This document shows positions 35,040 to 44,078 of a stretch of DNA of 60,348 nt, in pieces. Both the position numbers and the translations under genes were made by a program. The stretch comes from Eisenbergiella porci (GTDB lineage Bacteria > Bacillota > Clostridia > Lachnospirales > Lachnospiraceae). The stretch covers positions 1 through 60,348 of the forward strand of contig NZ_VUMI01000035.1 in the NCBI RefSeq assembly GCF_009696275.1, in the 5' to 3' direction. How positions within the stretch are numbered: the stretch's first letter is position 1; every line of letters begins with the position of its first letter. The notes below the pieces were generated by a model. The model did no database searches. It was not told the DNA's origin and worked only from the letters and a program-made list of their open reading frames with translations.

Positions 35040-37043
35040 ATGATTAAGGTAATCGACAACAAAATATACCGCAGACAGGACAAGGAGCTTCTTGTCATAG
35101 AGCCGTGGGGGCCGGACAGTCTCCGTGTGCGCGCCACGCAGAACCATACCTTTAATAAGGACGAAGAAACCTCAGCCCTTCTTCCGGCGCTGGCCTCGGC
35201 GCCGGAAATTACAACGGACGGGAAAAGCGCAGTCATCACCAACGGTAAAATCCGCTGTGAGCTGATGGTGACGGGCAAGCTGAAGTTTTTCAACCAGAAG
35301 GGTGAGCTGCTTCTGGAGGAATATGACAGGAACCGTTTCCGTGAAAATGTGGAAGGGGAATTCAACAGCGCGCTGGAAATCAGCCCCCGTACCTTCACAC
35401 CCATTATGGGAACGGAAAACTTTAAATTAGCCGTTCGCTTTGAACCGAATGACGGAGAGAAAATATACGGTATGGGCCAGTATCAGCAGCCGTATATGGA
35501 TATGAAGGGCTGTGTGGTTGAGCTTGCCCACAGGAATTCCCAGGCCAGCGTTCCCTTTGCCCTTTCCAATAAAGGCTACGGCCTGCTCTGGAACAATCCT
35601 GCCATCGGAAGCGTGACCTTCGGAAAGAACCTGACGGAATGGACGGCGCTTTCCACAAGACAGATGGATTACTGGATTACAGCCGGGGATACGCCGGCAG
35701 AAATAGAAGAAGCCTATGCGGACGCCACGGGCAAGGTGCCCATGATGCCGGATTACGGCTGCGGCTTCTGGCAGTGCAAGCTGCGTTATCAGACGCAGGA
35801 GGAGCTGCTGGAGGTGGCAAGGGAATATAAGAGAAGAGGGCTGCCAATCTCTGTCATTGTAGCCGATTATTTCCACTGGCCTCATCAGGGGGACTGGAAA
35901 TTCGACAAGGATTACTGGCCGGATCTGAAGGCTATGGTGGACGAGCTGGAAGGCATGGGCATCAAGCTGATGGTTTCCATCTGGCCCACGGTGGAGGAAG
36001 GCAGCGAGAACTTTAAGGAAATGGAGGAGCTGGGCTATCTGAGCCGGAATGACTACGGAAAAAGGATGCACCAGCTGGGCAATGCGGCCATCATGGATCC
36101 CACCAATCCGGATGCCAGAAAATATGTGTGGAGCAAGATTAAAAAGAATTATTATGACGACGGCGTACGCATTTTCTGGCTGGATGAGGCGGAACCGGAA
36201 TTCACCAACTATGAATACGGCAACCATCGTTTTTACCTGGGCTCAGATCTGGAAATCGGCAATATTTTCCCCAGGGAATACGCGAGAATGGCCTATGAAG
36301 GCATGGAAGGGGAAGGCCAGGCCAACATTGTGAACCTTCTTCGCTGCGCATGGGCAGGCAGCCAGAAATACGGCGCCCTTGTATGGTCCGGAGATATTGA
36401 CTCAAGCTTTCGCTCCTTAAGAAGCCAGCTGGCTGCAGGGCTGAATATGGGCCTTGCGGGGATTCCCTGGTGGACGACGGATATCGGCGGCTTCCACGGC
36501 GGAAATATATATGATGAGGATTTCAAGGAGGTTCTGGTCAGATGGTTTGAGTTCGGGGCATTCTGCCCGGTATTCCGTCTGCACGGCTTCCGCGAGCCCT
36601 TCAAGGAGCCTCTGGGAACCACAGGCGGCGGAACGGCTATCAGCGGCGCGGAAAATGAAGTATGGAGCTACGGCGAAGAGGTATATGAAATCTGTAAAAA
36701 GTACCTGGAGCTGAGAGAAAGGATGCTGCCCTACGTAAAACGCCTGATGGCGCAGGCGCATGAAAAAGGGACGCCGGTAATGCGTCCGCTGTTCTATGAT
36801 TTCCCGGAGGACGGAAAATGCTGGGAGATCGAGGACGAGTATATGTTCGGGCCGGAAATTCTTGTGGCGCCCATCCTTTATGAAAAACAGAGGGAAAGAA
36901 AGCTGTATCTTCCTGCGGGAGAGTGGCGCAGCCTGAATGACGGAAAAGTATATGCGGGCGGGGCGGATATTGTATGTGAGGCTCCCATTGACGCCATTCC
37001 TGTTTTTGTGAAAAACGGGTGTCTGGAGGAACTGAAATTTTAA
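35040..37043 (+). CDS. Glycoside hydrolase family 31 enzyme
   Basis: A 667-residue enzyme with no signal peptide, so intracellular. It has an N-terminal beta-sandwich with GMGQYQQPYMDMKG, then the GH31 barrel: MPDYGCGFWQCKLRYQTQEEL, the catalytic IFWLDEAEPEF near residue 380, VWSGDIDSSFRSLRSQLAAGLNMGLAGIPWWTTDIGGF (acid/base Asp region), and C-terminal sheets with PVMRPLFYDFPED. Alpha-glucosidase and alpha-xylosidase are both possible; the WLDEAEP wording resembles alpha-xylosidase-like members. The ATG at 35040 has AAAGGAGG 5 nt upstream; a start at 34947 overlaps the promoter. Confidence 0.9.
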   Translation: MIKVIDNKIYRRQDKELLVIEPWGPDSLRVRATQNHTFNKDEETSALLPALASAPEITTDGKSAVITNGKIRCELMVTGKLKFFNQKGELLLEEYDRNRFRENVEGEFNSALEISPRTFTPIMGTENFKLAVRFEPNDGEKIYGMGQYQQPYMDMKGCVVELAHRNSQASVPFALSNKGYGLLWNNPAIGSVTFGKNLTEWTALSTRQMDYWITAGDTPAEIEEAYADATGKVPMMPDYGCGFWQCKLRYQTQEELLEVAREYKRRGLPISVIVADYFHWPHQGDWKFDKDYWPDLKAMVDELEGMGIKLMVSIWPTVEEGSENFKEMEELGYLSRNDYGKRMHQLGNAAIMDPTNPDARKYVWSKIKKNYYDDGVRIFWLDEAEPEFTNYEYGNHRFYLGSDLEIGNIFPREYARMAYEGMEGEGQANIVNLLRCAWAGSQKYGALVWSGDIDSSFRSLRSQLAAGLNMGLAGIPWWTTDIGGFHGGNIYDEDFKEVLVRWFEFGAFCPVFRLHGFREPFKEPLGTTGGGTAISGAENEVWSYGEEVYEICKKYLELRERMLPYVKRLMAQAHEKGTPVMRPLFYDFPEDGKCWEIEDEYMFGPEILVAPILYEKQRERKLYLPAGEWRSLNDGKVYAGGADIVCEAPIDAIPVFVKNGCLEELKF

Positions 37044-37082
37044 CGGCAGGCTGCCGTTTACTATGTAAACAGTATAGAAGAA

Positions 37083-37119
37083 AACAGTCCCGGGACGAGA
37101 AGGATGCCCCGGGACTGTT
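37083..37119 (+). terminator. Perfect 12-bp terminator stem
   Basis: AACAGTCCCGGG (37083-37094) and CCCGGGACTGTT (37108-37119), followed by a modest ATTGTTGG tail. Confidence 0.7.
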
Positions 37120-37210
37120 ATTGTTGGAAAAAATGCGGCAGTTCAGGACTGCCATCTTCTTGAATGACCCGCCGTTCTGAACTGTTACGAGGAAATAAGG
37201 AGCGCTGATT

Positions 37211-38551
37211 ATGGATTTTGTTAAGGTGAATGGAAAAGAATTTTATTACAGGGGAAAGCCCATCCTGTTTTCCGGGCTGGGCGTGGGCTCCTGGCTGAAT
37301 ATGGAGCATTTTATGCTGGGGCTTCCGGGAACGGACAAACAGGTCAGGGAAACCTTTGCCCGGGTGCTGGGGAAGGAGGACGCGGCCAGTTTTTTTGATT
37401 CCTTTATTTTGAATTTCCTTACGGAGGAGGATTTCCTTTTCCTGAAGGAATCCGGGGTGAATCTGCTTCGCGTGCCTTTCAGCTACAGGCTTTTTATTGA
37501 TGATGAGAATCCGGGGGTATATAAGGAAGAGGGCTTTGGCTACATGGACAGGCTGCTTGCCCTTTGCAGCAAGTATGAGATCTTCCTGATGCCGGATCTG
37601 CATACGGTGCCGGGGGGACAGAACCCGGACTGGCACTCGGATAACACCACGGGAATCCCGCAGTTCTGGCATTTCCGTATTTTCCAGGAACAGATTGTGA
37701 AGCTGTGGCAGGACATAGCACAACGATACCGGGACGAGCCTTTCCTGTTAGGCTACGATCTGCTCAATGAGCCTTTTCTTATGCCTAAAAAGGAGGGCGT
37801 GCTGAATGCCTTCTTTGAAGAAGTGACAAAGGCAGTGCGAAAGGTGGATAAGAATCATATTATTTTTATTGAGGGCGATTTTTTCTCCATGGATTTTTCG
37901 GATATCAAGCTGCCTGCGGATGAACAGACGGCGCTGACCTTCCATTTTTATCCTACTGTATGGGATAAGAATCTGTGTGATAAGGATTATGACGCCAGGG
38001 AGAGAGTGCGAAAGATGGATGAGCAGCTTGCCGGATTCGCGGCTCTGCGGGATAAATTCGGCCGTCCTGCCCTCTGTGGGGAAGCCGGGGTGGATATTAA
38101 GAAGGACGATCTTCCGTTTACGATGCAGCTTCTGGATGAAACACTGGGGCTGTTTCAAAAGCATGGCCTTTCCTGGACGCTTTGGAGCTATAAGGACGCG
38201 CAGTGGATGGGCCTGGCCTACCCGAAGGATGGCGCCGGCTGGATGAAGCTGGCCGGCAGGATCAGGGAACACTGGTCGCATTACGGGCAGATGGACGCTG
38301 CGGATGAAATCATGGAGGATATGGGAAAAAGATATACGGCGGATTTGGCAAAGGAACTTAAATACGAGCTGCAGTTCCAGCTGAGGGGCGTGCTGTACCG
38401 CCTGGAAGAGGAATATATCCTGAAGCCGGTCCTGGAGGAATTCCCCAAAGAGGAAATCATGTCCATGCCGGAATCCTTCCGGTTTGAAAACTGTGCCTTC
38501 TATGAAGATTACAGGGCGCTTCTGAAGAAGTATACCTGGCGGCAGGCATAA
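37211..38551 (+). CDS. Glycoside hydrolase family 5-like enzyme
   Basis: A 446-residue TIM-barrel enzyme without signal peptide. The start MDFVKVNGKEFYYRGKPILFSGLGVGSWLN is typical of GH5. The acid/base glutamate is E187 in LLNEPF, and the nucleophile is probably E291 in LCGEAGV. LRVPFSY and TFHFYPTVWD are further barrel strands. A helical C-terminal extension of about 90 residues follows the barrel. It probably cleaves small beta-glucans or glycosides inside the cell. It has an AAGGAG site. It follows the GH31 gene after a strong terminator, so the two are functional neighbours but may be transcribed separately. Confidence 0.85.
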   Translation: MDFVKVNGKEFYYRGKPILFSGLGVGSWLNMEHFMLGLPGTDKQVRETFARVLGKEDAASFFDSFILNFLTEEDFLFLKESGVNLLRVPFSYRLFIDDENPGVYKEEGFGYMDRLLALCSKYEIFLMPDLHTVPGGQNPDWHSDNTTGIPQFWHFRIFQEQIVKLWQDIAQRYRDEPFLLGYDLLNEPFLMPKKEGVLNAFFEEVTKAVRKVDKNHIIFIEGDFFSMDFSDIKLPADEQTALTFHFYPTVWDKNLCDKDYDARERVRKMDEQLAGFAALRDKFGRPALCGEAGVDIKKDDLPFTMQLLDETLGLFQKHGLSWTLWSYKDAQWMGLAYPKDGAGWMKLAGRIREHWSHYGQMDAADEIMEDMGKRYTADLAKELKYELQFQLRGVLYRLEEEYILKPVLEEFPKEEIMSMPESFRFENCAFYEDYRALLKKYTWRQA

Positions 38552-38766
38552 ACTGTGCCGGGCCGGCGGCTAAAATTAATTATGAGGAAAACTGCAAGGC
38601 GGCAGGAAAAAAGGAAACAGGAGGGAGACGCCCGACAGGCAGCAAAAATAATCCCTCCGAAGCTCTGCCGCCCCTTAAAAAGCAGCTTTTGCGCAGGCTT
38701 TTTGCGAAACAATATTGCGTTAAAATAAAAGCAAAATAAAAAATAGAAAAATTTCAAAAAAAGTAC

Positions 38767-38795
38767 TTGCATTTCCTGGCAACTTGTATTATTAT
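38767..38795 (+). promoter_or_regulatory. tRNA-Glu promoter
   Basis: TTGCAT (38767-38772), 17-bp spacer, TATTAT (38790-38795), about 42 bp before the tRNA. The rest of 38552-38766 holds no feature I can support. Confidence 0.6.
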
Positions 38796-38837
38796 ATACA
38801 AGTGTCACGCGGGAAGTTATCGCGGACAACACCAGAT

Positions 38838-38909
38838 GGCTCGTTGGTCAAGCGGTTAAGACGCCGCCCTCTCACGGCGGAATCAGGGGTTCGATTCCCC
38901 TACGAGCTG
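38838..38909 (+). tRNA. tRNA-Glu (anticodon CTC)
   Basis: The 72-nt cloverleaf is complete. The acceptor stem GGCTCGT pairs with ACGAGCT (one G-U). The D arm is GGTCAAGCGGTTAAGAC. The anticodon stem CCGCC/GGCGG holds loop CTCTCAC with anticodon CTC. The T arm is GGGGTTCGATTCCCC. The CCA end is not encoded. It reads GAG. Confidence 0.97.
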
Positions 38910-38987
38910 TTGACTATTTTGAAAAGAATAGCCCAACCCGAAAGAAGTGCTGCAGGCCTTGTGTCTACAGTTCTTTTTTATGTTTTT

Positions 38988-39248
38988 TTATTTGAGGTTC
39001 AGCTCTTCAAGCAGGCGCGCACAGTCTTTCATTCCCTGCTTATATGCCAGTTCTATCAGCTTCCCGCAGCAGCTGCTATGACATTCCATCAGCGACTCCA
39101 CCAGATCATGGTATTCTTCAGGCAGCTCGCGGTAACAGCTGACGGCAGCCTCCTTTTCCGTTTCGCTCAGCTTACGGTAATCCCCATCCTTCAGGAATAT
39201 TTCCTGAAGCCTTCCTGATACCGCACAGTCAGTGATTTCATCCAACAT
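38988..39248 (-). CDS. Small helical Cys-containing protein
   Basis: An 86-residue protein, MLDEITDCAVSGRLQEIFLK at the N-terminus, with all-helical character and five cysteines including an SSCCGK pair. A GGAGG site lies 8 nt upstream. The pattern (short Glu-rich N-terminus, LPEEYHDLVESLMECHSS, then YKQGMKDCARLLEE) resembles the DUF6809-type small proteins of Lachnospiraceae, but I am not sure of the family. It has no signal peptide or membrane segment. Its role is unknown. Confidence 0.65.
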   Translation of the reverse strand: MLDEITDCAVSGRLQEIFLKDGDYRKLSETEKEAAVSCYRELPEEYHDLVESLMECHSSCCGKLIELAYKQGMKDCARLLEELNLK

Positions 39249-39357
39249 TTTCTTATCCTCCGGGCCACTCCGATTTTTTCACCCAAAGAGCGGCTCCTTC
39301 CATATCAAAATTCCGACACATCACTATATACAGACTACCACAGAACGGTAATATAGT

Positions 39358-39371
39358 CTACATTAATGTAG
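39358..39371. promoter_or_regulatory. 14-bp perfect palindrome
   Basis: CTACATTAATGTAG lies in the 282-bp gap between the small Cys protein and the ABC exporter, about 90 bp upstream of the exporter promoter. It is likely a binding site for a dimeric regulator; which one is unknown. Confidence 0.4.
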
Positions 39372-39457
39372 TAATATTTGCAATAGTCCATAACAGACCG
39401 GATAGAGCGAATCCGTTGCATAATTCAGGGCATGAAAAATAAAAGAAGATGCAGGAG

Positions 39458-39500
39458 TTGACAAAATCAAATAATGCCCATAAAATAGTTGCATATGCAA
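39458..39500 (+). promoter_or_regulatory. Exporter promoter with MarR-type operator
   Basis: TTGACA (39458-39463), a 17-bp spacer and TAAAAT (39481-39486) form a strong promoter. The perfect palindrome TTGCATATGCAA (39489-39500) starts 3 bp downstream and covers the start of transcription. GTTGCATATGCAAC-type sites are typical of MarR regulators in this family, and a marR gene ends the operon. Confidence 0.75.
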
Positions 39501-39530
39501 TAATTGTAAATACTTGAATTTGGAGGCAGT

Positions 39531-41255
39531 ATGAGACGTTTACTTTCTTACATGAAGAAATACAGGACAGCAACGGTTCTGGCAGTGTTCTGTATTGTTT
39601 TGGAGACCTTTCTGGAGCTGATTATTCCCCTCATCATGGCGGATATGGTGGATGTGGGAATTGCCAACGCGGATAAGGCCTATATTTTTGAAAAAGGCCT
39701 GCTCATGGCGGGCTGTGCGGTTGTTTCCATGGTGCTGGGAGCGGGAAGCGCCAGATTTGCCGCCGTCTGCGGACAGGGCATCGGCGCGGAAATCCGAAAG
39801 GATGAATACCGGAAGCTCCAGCAGTTTTCCTTTGCCAATACGGATCATTTCCGGACCTCATCCCTTGTCACAAGGCTGACGGGAGATGTGACCAATATCC
39901 AGAATTCCATTTCCGGCGGCATGCGTCCGACCTGCCGCGCGCCGGTGATGATGATTACCGCCATTGCCGTTTCCTTTTATATCAACAAAGAGCTGGCAGT
40001 GGTTTTTCTGATAGCTGCGCCTGTTCTGGGCGTTCTTTTATTCCTCATTATTTCCCATGTCCGGCCGCTGTATTCCAAAATGCAGAAAGCAGTGGATCTG
40101 GTTAACCGCATTATCCAGGAAAACCTGACGGCAATCCGGGTGGTGAAGTCTTATGTCAGAGGCGATTATGAGCTGGCGAAATTCGAAGAGGTGAATACCG
40201 GGCTTTTGACCACCTCGGAGAGGGCTTTTAGGGTCGCTTCCCTGAATATGTCTGCCATGCAGCTTGTCATGTACACTACCATTCTGTGCATCCTCTGGTT
40301 TGGCGGCAGGCTGATTTTGGTGGGAGGCATGCAGGTGGGCGAGCTGACCGGTTTTTTAAGCTATGTGCTCCAGGTACTTAATTCCCTGATGATGATATCC
40401 AATGTATTTATGATGTTCACCCGATCCCTCACCTCCTGGAAGCGTATCACGGAAGTAATGGACGAGAAAATCGACATCACCGAGGAACGGTCAAAGGACA
40501 TTTTTGTTGAAAAAGGAGAAATTGATTTTGACCATGTATACTTTAAATACAGCAAAGATGCGCAGGAATATGTGCTTTCGGACATTACGCTTCATATGAA
40601 GGCCGGCCAGACAATCGGCATCATCGGAAGAACCGGCGCCGCCAAATCCACGCTGGTGCAGCTGATTCCCCGTCTGTATGATGTGACGGAGGGAGAGATC
40701 CGCATCGACGGGCATCCGGTGCAGGAATATCCGCTGAGGCATCTGCGGGATGCCATAGCCATGGTGCTTCAGAAAAACACGCTTTTTTCCGGAACCGTCA
40801 GGGATAACCTGCGGTGGGGGAAGGAGGACGCCACGGAGGAAGAGATAGAAGAGGCATGCAGAATCGCCTGCGTGGATGAATTTATCGAAAGGCTGGAAAA
40901 CGGCTATGACACCGACCTGGGCCAGGGCGGCGTAAATGTATCCGGCGGGCAAAAACAGAGGCTCTGCATTGCCAGGGCCTTGCTGAAGAAGCCCAGGGTG
41001 CTGATTCTGGACGATTCCACAAGCGCCGTGGACACGGCAACGGAAGCGAAGATACGGGAAGGGATGGAACGCAGCCTGCCGGGCACCACCAAAATCATCA
41101 TTGCCCAGCGGATCACCTCCGTCGTCCATGCGGATGAAATCATCATCCTTGAGGACGGCAGGGTCCATGCCGTGGGCACCCATGAGGAGCTTCTGAAGAA
41201 TAATGAAATTTATCAGGAAATCTATCAATCCCAGCAGGAAGGAGCTGATCTGTAA
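39531..41255 (+). CDS. ABC exporter subunit 1 (ABCB type)
   Basis: A 574-residue half transporter. Six membrane segments occupy about residues 15-310, then a nucleotide-binding domain. Walker A is unusual, GRTGAAKST instead of GxxGxGKST. The signature is VSGGQKQRLCIARALL and Walker B RVLILDDSTSAVDTAT, with Asp at the usual catalytic Glu. A heterodimeric exporter commonly has one degenerate ATP site, and the D-loop/Walker B change here fits that. It has a GGAGG site and overlaps the second subunit (TAATG). Drug or lipid export is likely; the substrate is unknown. Confidence 0.92.
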   Translation: MRRLLSYMKKYRTATVLAVFCIVLETFLELIIPLIMADMVDVGIANADKAYIFEKGLLMAGCAVVSMVLGAGSARFAAVCGQGIGAEIRKDEYRKLQQFSFANTDHFRTSSLVTRLTGDVTNIQNSISGGMRPTCRAPVMMITAIAVSFYINKELAVVFLIAAPVLGVLLFLIISHVRPLYSKMQKAVDLVNRIIQENLTAIRVVKSYVRGDYELAKFEEVNTGLLTTSERAFRVASLNMSAMQLVMYTTILCILWFGGRLILVGGMQVGELTGFLSYVLQVLNSLMMISNVFMMFTRSLTSWKRITEVMDEKIDITEERSKDIFVEKGEIDFDHVYFKYSKDAQEYVLSDITLHMKAGQTIGIIGRTGAAKSTLVQLIPRLYDVTEGEIRIDGHPVQEYPLRHLRDAIAMVLQKNTLFSGTVRDNLRWGKEDATEEEIEEACRIACVDEFIERLENGYDTDLGQGGVNVSGGQKQRLCIARALLKKPRVLILDDSTSAVDTATEAKIREGMERSLPGTTKIIIAQRITSVVHADEIIILEDGRVHAVGTHEELLKNNEIYQEIYQSQQEGADL

Positions 41256-43111
41256 TGGCGAAATATACCGGATATGCAAGACCGAAGGATAAAAAGAAAA
41301 CCATGAAAAAGATGCTCCACTATATGGGAATCTATAAATGGTCCATGGTGCTGGTGGGGATACTGGTGTGTATCAGCAGCCTTGCCAACATTCTGGGAAC
41401 CTATATGCTCAAGCCGGTTATCAACCGGTACATTCTGCCGGGAAATATCCCGGGGCTTATCCGTATCCTGATTCTGATGGCCGTCATGTACGGCTTCGGG
41501 GCGCTGGCCACGCTGGGCTACAATCAGCTGATGGTGCACACCTGCCAGAAAATCGTGGGACGCATCAGAAGGGATTTGTTTGAACATACCCAGGACCTTC
41601 CGCTTTCCTATTTCGACGCGCATACTCACGGCGAGCTGATGAGCAGGTTCACCAATGATGTGGATACCCTGACCGAGGCGCTGAACAACAGCTTTACCCT
41701 TCTGATACAGAGCTTTATCGTGGTAACGGGCACCATTACCATGCTGATTATCCTGAATTTCAGGCTTTCCCTGATTGTCATCGGCTTTTTGCTGCTGATG
41801 TTCCTCTTCATCCAGTTTAACGGAAAGCGGAGTAAAAAATATTATCTGGCCCAGCAGAAGCATCTGGGAAGCATCAACGGCTTTGTGGAAGAAATGGTGG
41901 GCGGCCAGAAGGTGGAAAAGGTTTTTAACCACGAGGATAAGGACTTCGAAGAGTTCTGCCGGAGAAATGAAGCGCTGCGGGAGGCATCTACAAAGGCGTT
42001 GTCCTATTCGGGCATGATGGTGCCGACAATCGTCAGCCTTTCCTATTTTAACTATGCGGTTTCCGCCTGCGTGGGCGGCATGTTTGTGCTGTCCGGGCTG
42101 ATGGATCTTGGAAGCCTGGCCTCTTATCTGGTCTATGTAAGACAGAGCGCCATGCCCATGAACCAGTTTACCCAGCAGATCAATTTCCTGCTGGCGGCGC
42201 TTTCCGGTGCGGAGCGTATCTTTGAGATGATGGAAGAGGAGCCGGAAACAGACGAAGGGAAAATCACGCTCTGCCATGTACGGGAAAAAGACGGACATCT
42301 GGAAGAAAACGGCAGCGAGGGCAGGGATTACGCCTGGAAGGTGCCGGGAGAGGACGGCGGCAGCCATCTGGTGCCTTTGAAGGGCGATGTGCGGTTTACC
42401 GATGTGGTGTTTGGCTATACTTCCGAAAAGAAGATATTAAACGGCATCAGCCTTTATGCAAAGCCCGGCCAGAAAATAGCCTTTGTAGGCTCCACAGGCG
42501 CGGGAAAGACGACGATCATCAACCTGGTCAACCGTTTTTATGAGATCCAGGGCGGCACCATCACCTACGACGGCCTGGACATCCGGGATATCCGCAAAAA
42601 GGATCTGCGCCGTTCCCTGTCCATGGTAATCCAGGATACCCACCTGTTTACCGGGACCATTGCCGATAATATCCGCTATGGCAGACTGAAGGCATCGGAT
42701 GAGGAAGTAAAGGAAGCGGCCCGCATCGCCAACGCGGATTCCTTTATCCGAAGGCTTCCCGAGGGTTATCAGACCATGCTTTACAGCGACGGCTCCAATC
42801 TTTCCCAGGGACAGAGACAGCTGCTTGCCATTGCCAGAGCGGCAATTTCCAACCCGCCCGTGTTGATTTTGGATGAAGCCACCAGCTCCATCGATACCCG
42901 GACGGAAAAGCTTATCGAAAAAGGCATGGATGCCCTGATGGAGGGACGGACCGTATTTGTCATAGCCCACAGACTTTCCACTGTGCGTAATTCCAAGGCG
43001 ATTATGGTGCTGGAAAAAGGAGAGATCATAGAACGGGGCGATCACGAGGAGCTTTTAGAGCAGAAAGGCCGCTATTATCAGCTGTATACTGGACAATTCG
43101 AACTGGAATGA
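41255..43111 (+). CDS. ABC exporter subunit 2 (ABCB type)
   Basis: A 618-residue half transporter with six membrane segments in the first 330 residues. It has an insert of about 45 residues before the ATPase (CHVREKDGHLEENGSEGRDYAWKVPGEDGGSH) and a nucleotide-binding domain with canonical Walker A GSTGAGKTT, signature LSQGQRQLLAIARA (Q replacing the second G) and Walker B VLILDEATSSID carrying the catalytic Glu. It pairs with subunit 1, supplying the competent Walker B. The start overlaps the previous stop by one base. Confidence 0.92.
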   Translation: MAKYTGYARPKDKKKTMKKMLHYMGIYKWSMVLVGILVCISSLANILGTYMLKPVINRYILPGNIPGLIRILILMAVMYGFGALATLGYNQLMVHTCQKIVGRIRRDLFEHTQDLPLSYFDAHTHGELMSRFTNDVDTLTEALNNSFTLLIQSFIVVTGTITMLIILNFRLSLIVIGFLLLMFLFIQFNGKRSKKYYLAQQKHLGSINGFVEEMVGGQKVEKVFNHEDKDFEEFCRRNEALREASTKALSYSGMMVPTIVSLSYFNYAVSACVGGMFVLSGLMDLGSLASYLVYVRQSAMPMNQFTQQINFLLAALSGAERIFEMMEEEPETDEGKITLCHVREKDGHLEENGSEGRDYAWKVPGEDGGSHLVPLKGDVRFTDVVFGYTSEKKILNGISLYAKPGQKIAFVGSTGAGKTTIINLVNRFYEIQGGTITYDGLDIRDIRKKDLRRSLSMVIQDTHLFTGTIADNIRYGRLKASDEEVKEAARIANADSFIRRLPEGYQTMLYSDGSNLSQGQRQLLAIARAAISNPPVLILDEATSSIDTRTEKLIEKGMDALMEGRTVFVIAHRLSTVRNSKAIMVLEKGEIIERGDHEELLEQKGRYYQLYTGQFELE

Positions 43112-43245
43112 CCCGTCAAACCATGCTACAATAAAAAGGAAGCCTGTACCCCGCAAAGGTTCCTCCCCGGCCTCATACCCGAAGCTGAGGAAGAACCCTG
43201 GCGGCAGGATGCCGCCGGAATGAAAGTCAGGAGAGTGATAACAGA

Positions 43246-43674
43246 ATGGAAAAATGGGAAATCAGAGATGCTATGGTGGAAATGGAAATTGCCAGGAAAA
43301 GAATCCTCCAGCCGTATTTTCAGAAGCTGGGACTGTCACCGGGACAGCCGAGGATTCTGAATAAATTATATGAAAAAGACCATGTGACCCAGCGGGAACT
43401 GGCCGACCGGTGCTGTATGGATGTGGCAACCATGTCCCGCACCCTCGACCGTCTGGAGGAAGCCGGATACCTGACCCGGGAAAAGCATCCCGACTGCCGC
43501 CGTTCCTTCCTTATAGTCCTCACTGAGGAAGGCCGCAGCAGGGCCGCCCAGGTGCATGAGGACTTCCGGAATATTGACGAACAAATCTGGCAGGGCTTCC
43601 ATGAACAGGAAATGGAAGAGTTCCTTGCCTGTGCGAAGAAGATCATTGCCAACCTGAAAAGCGGCGGAAAATAG
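43246..43674 (+). CDS. MarR-family regulator
   Basis: A 142-residue winged-helix protein: GLSPGQPRILNKLYEKDHVTQRELADRCCMDVATMSRTLDRLEEAGYLTREKHPDCRRSFLIVLTEEG. The helix-turn-helix and the DxRxxxxxLT wing are intact. It lies 134 bp after the exporter genes. The gap has two GC-rich hairpins (GGCGGC/GCCGCC near 43201 and GGTTCCTCC/GGAAGAACC) but no obvious promoter of its own. Repression of the exporter through the TTGCATATGCAA palindrome is the natural inference. Confidence 0.9.
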   Translation: MEKWEIRDAMVEMEIARKRILQPYFQKLGLSPGQPRILNKLYEKDHVTQRELADRCCMDVATMSRTLDRLEEAGYLTREKHPDCRRSFLIVLTEEGRSRAAQVHEDFRNIDEQIWQGFHEQEMEEFLACAKKIIANLKSGGK

Positions 43675-43793
43675 GACGGTAGAGGATGTCCTGGTTCCTG
43701 CCCTTCGCCTGTGAAAACAGCCTGCGGTTCCCAGCGCCCCATGCGCTGCCGCCCGCTGAATACGCTCTGAACGCTGGGATGAATTATCATAAA

Positions 43794-43846
43794 GCCGGAA
43801 AAAACGCAGTCCGTTGCTTTTTTGATATCATCTCCGGCGTTTTTAA
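43794..43846 (+). terminator. Probable terminator after marR
   Basis: GCCGGA (43794-43799) pairs with TCCGGC (43833-43838), with inner A6/T6 pairing, then GTTTTTAAG. The remaining parts of 43675-44014 hold no gene I can support. Confidence 0.5.
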
Positions 43847-44014
43847 GTTTACATTACCGCCCCCTTCTTTATCAACAGCTTCTGAAGCCGCCTTTATTAC
43901 CGCATCTGTCAAAATCTCCATTTTTTTCTCCAAAAAACTCCTTTCATACGCCAAACCGGCTTTCATATTACACAAACCTAATCACAGAATAATTATAAAA
44001 AGATTTTATAGGTA

Positions 44015-44045
44015 TTGACCCTCACGTATGGTGATAGCCTAAAGT
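44015..44045 (+). promoter_or_regulatory. MerR-type promoter with 19-bp spacer
   Basis: TTGACC (44015-44020), a 19-bp spacer, then TAAAGT (44040-44045). The spacer holds the partial dyad CTCAC-GTATG-GTGA. An overlong spacer with a central dyad is the signature of a MerR-activated promoter, here autoregulated by the gene at 44079. Confidence 0.7.
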
Positions 44046-44078
44046 AATACCTGAGGGAAGGAAAGAAGGTGAAAATAT

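Noticed and set aside
38784-39218. A 144-codon frame running through tRNA-Glu
   Set aside because: It includes the tRNA gene and overlaps the small Cys protein on the other strand, and it has no ribosome site.
43787-43921. Possible 44-residue minus-strand protein starting MEILTDAVIKAASEAVDKEG
   Set aside because: A GGAG site is present, but the 3' half overlaps the probable marR terminator, and there is no recognisable family. Too weak to annotate.
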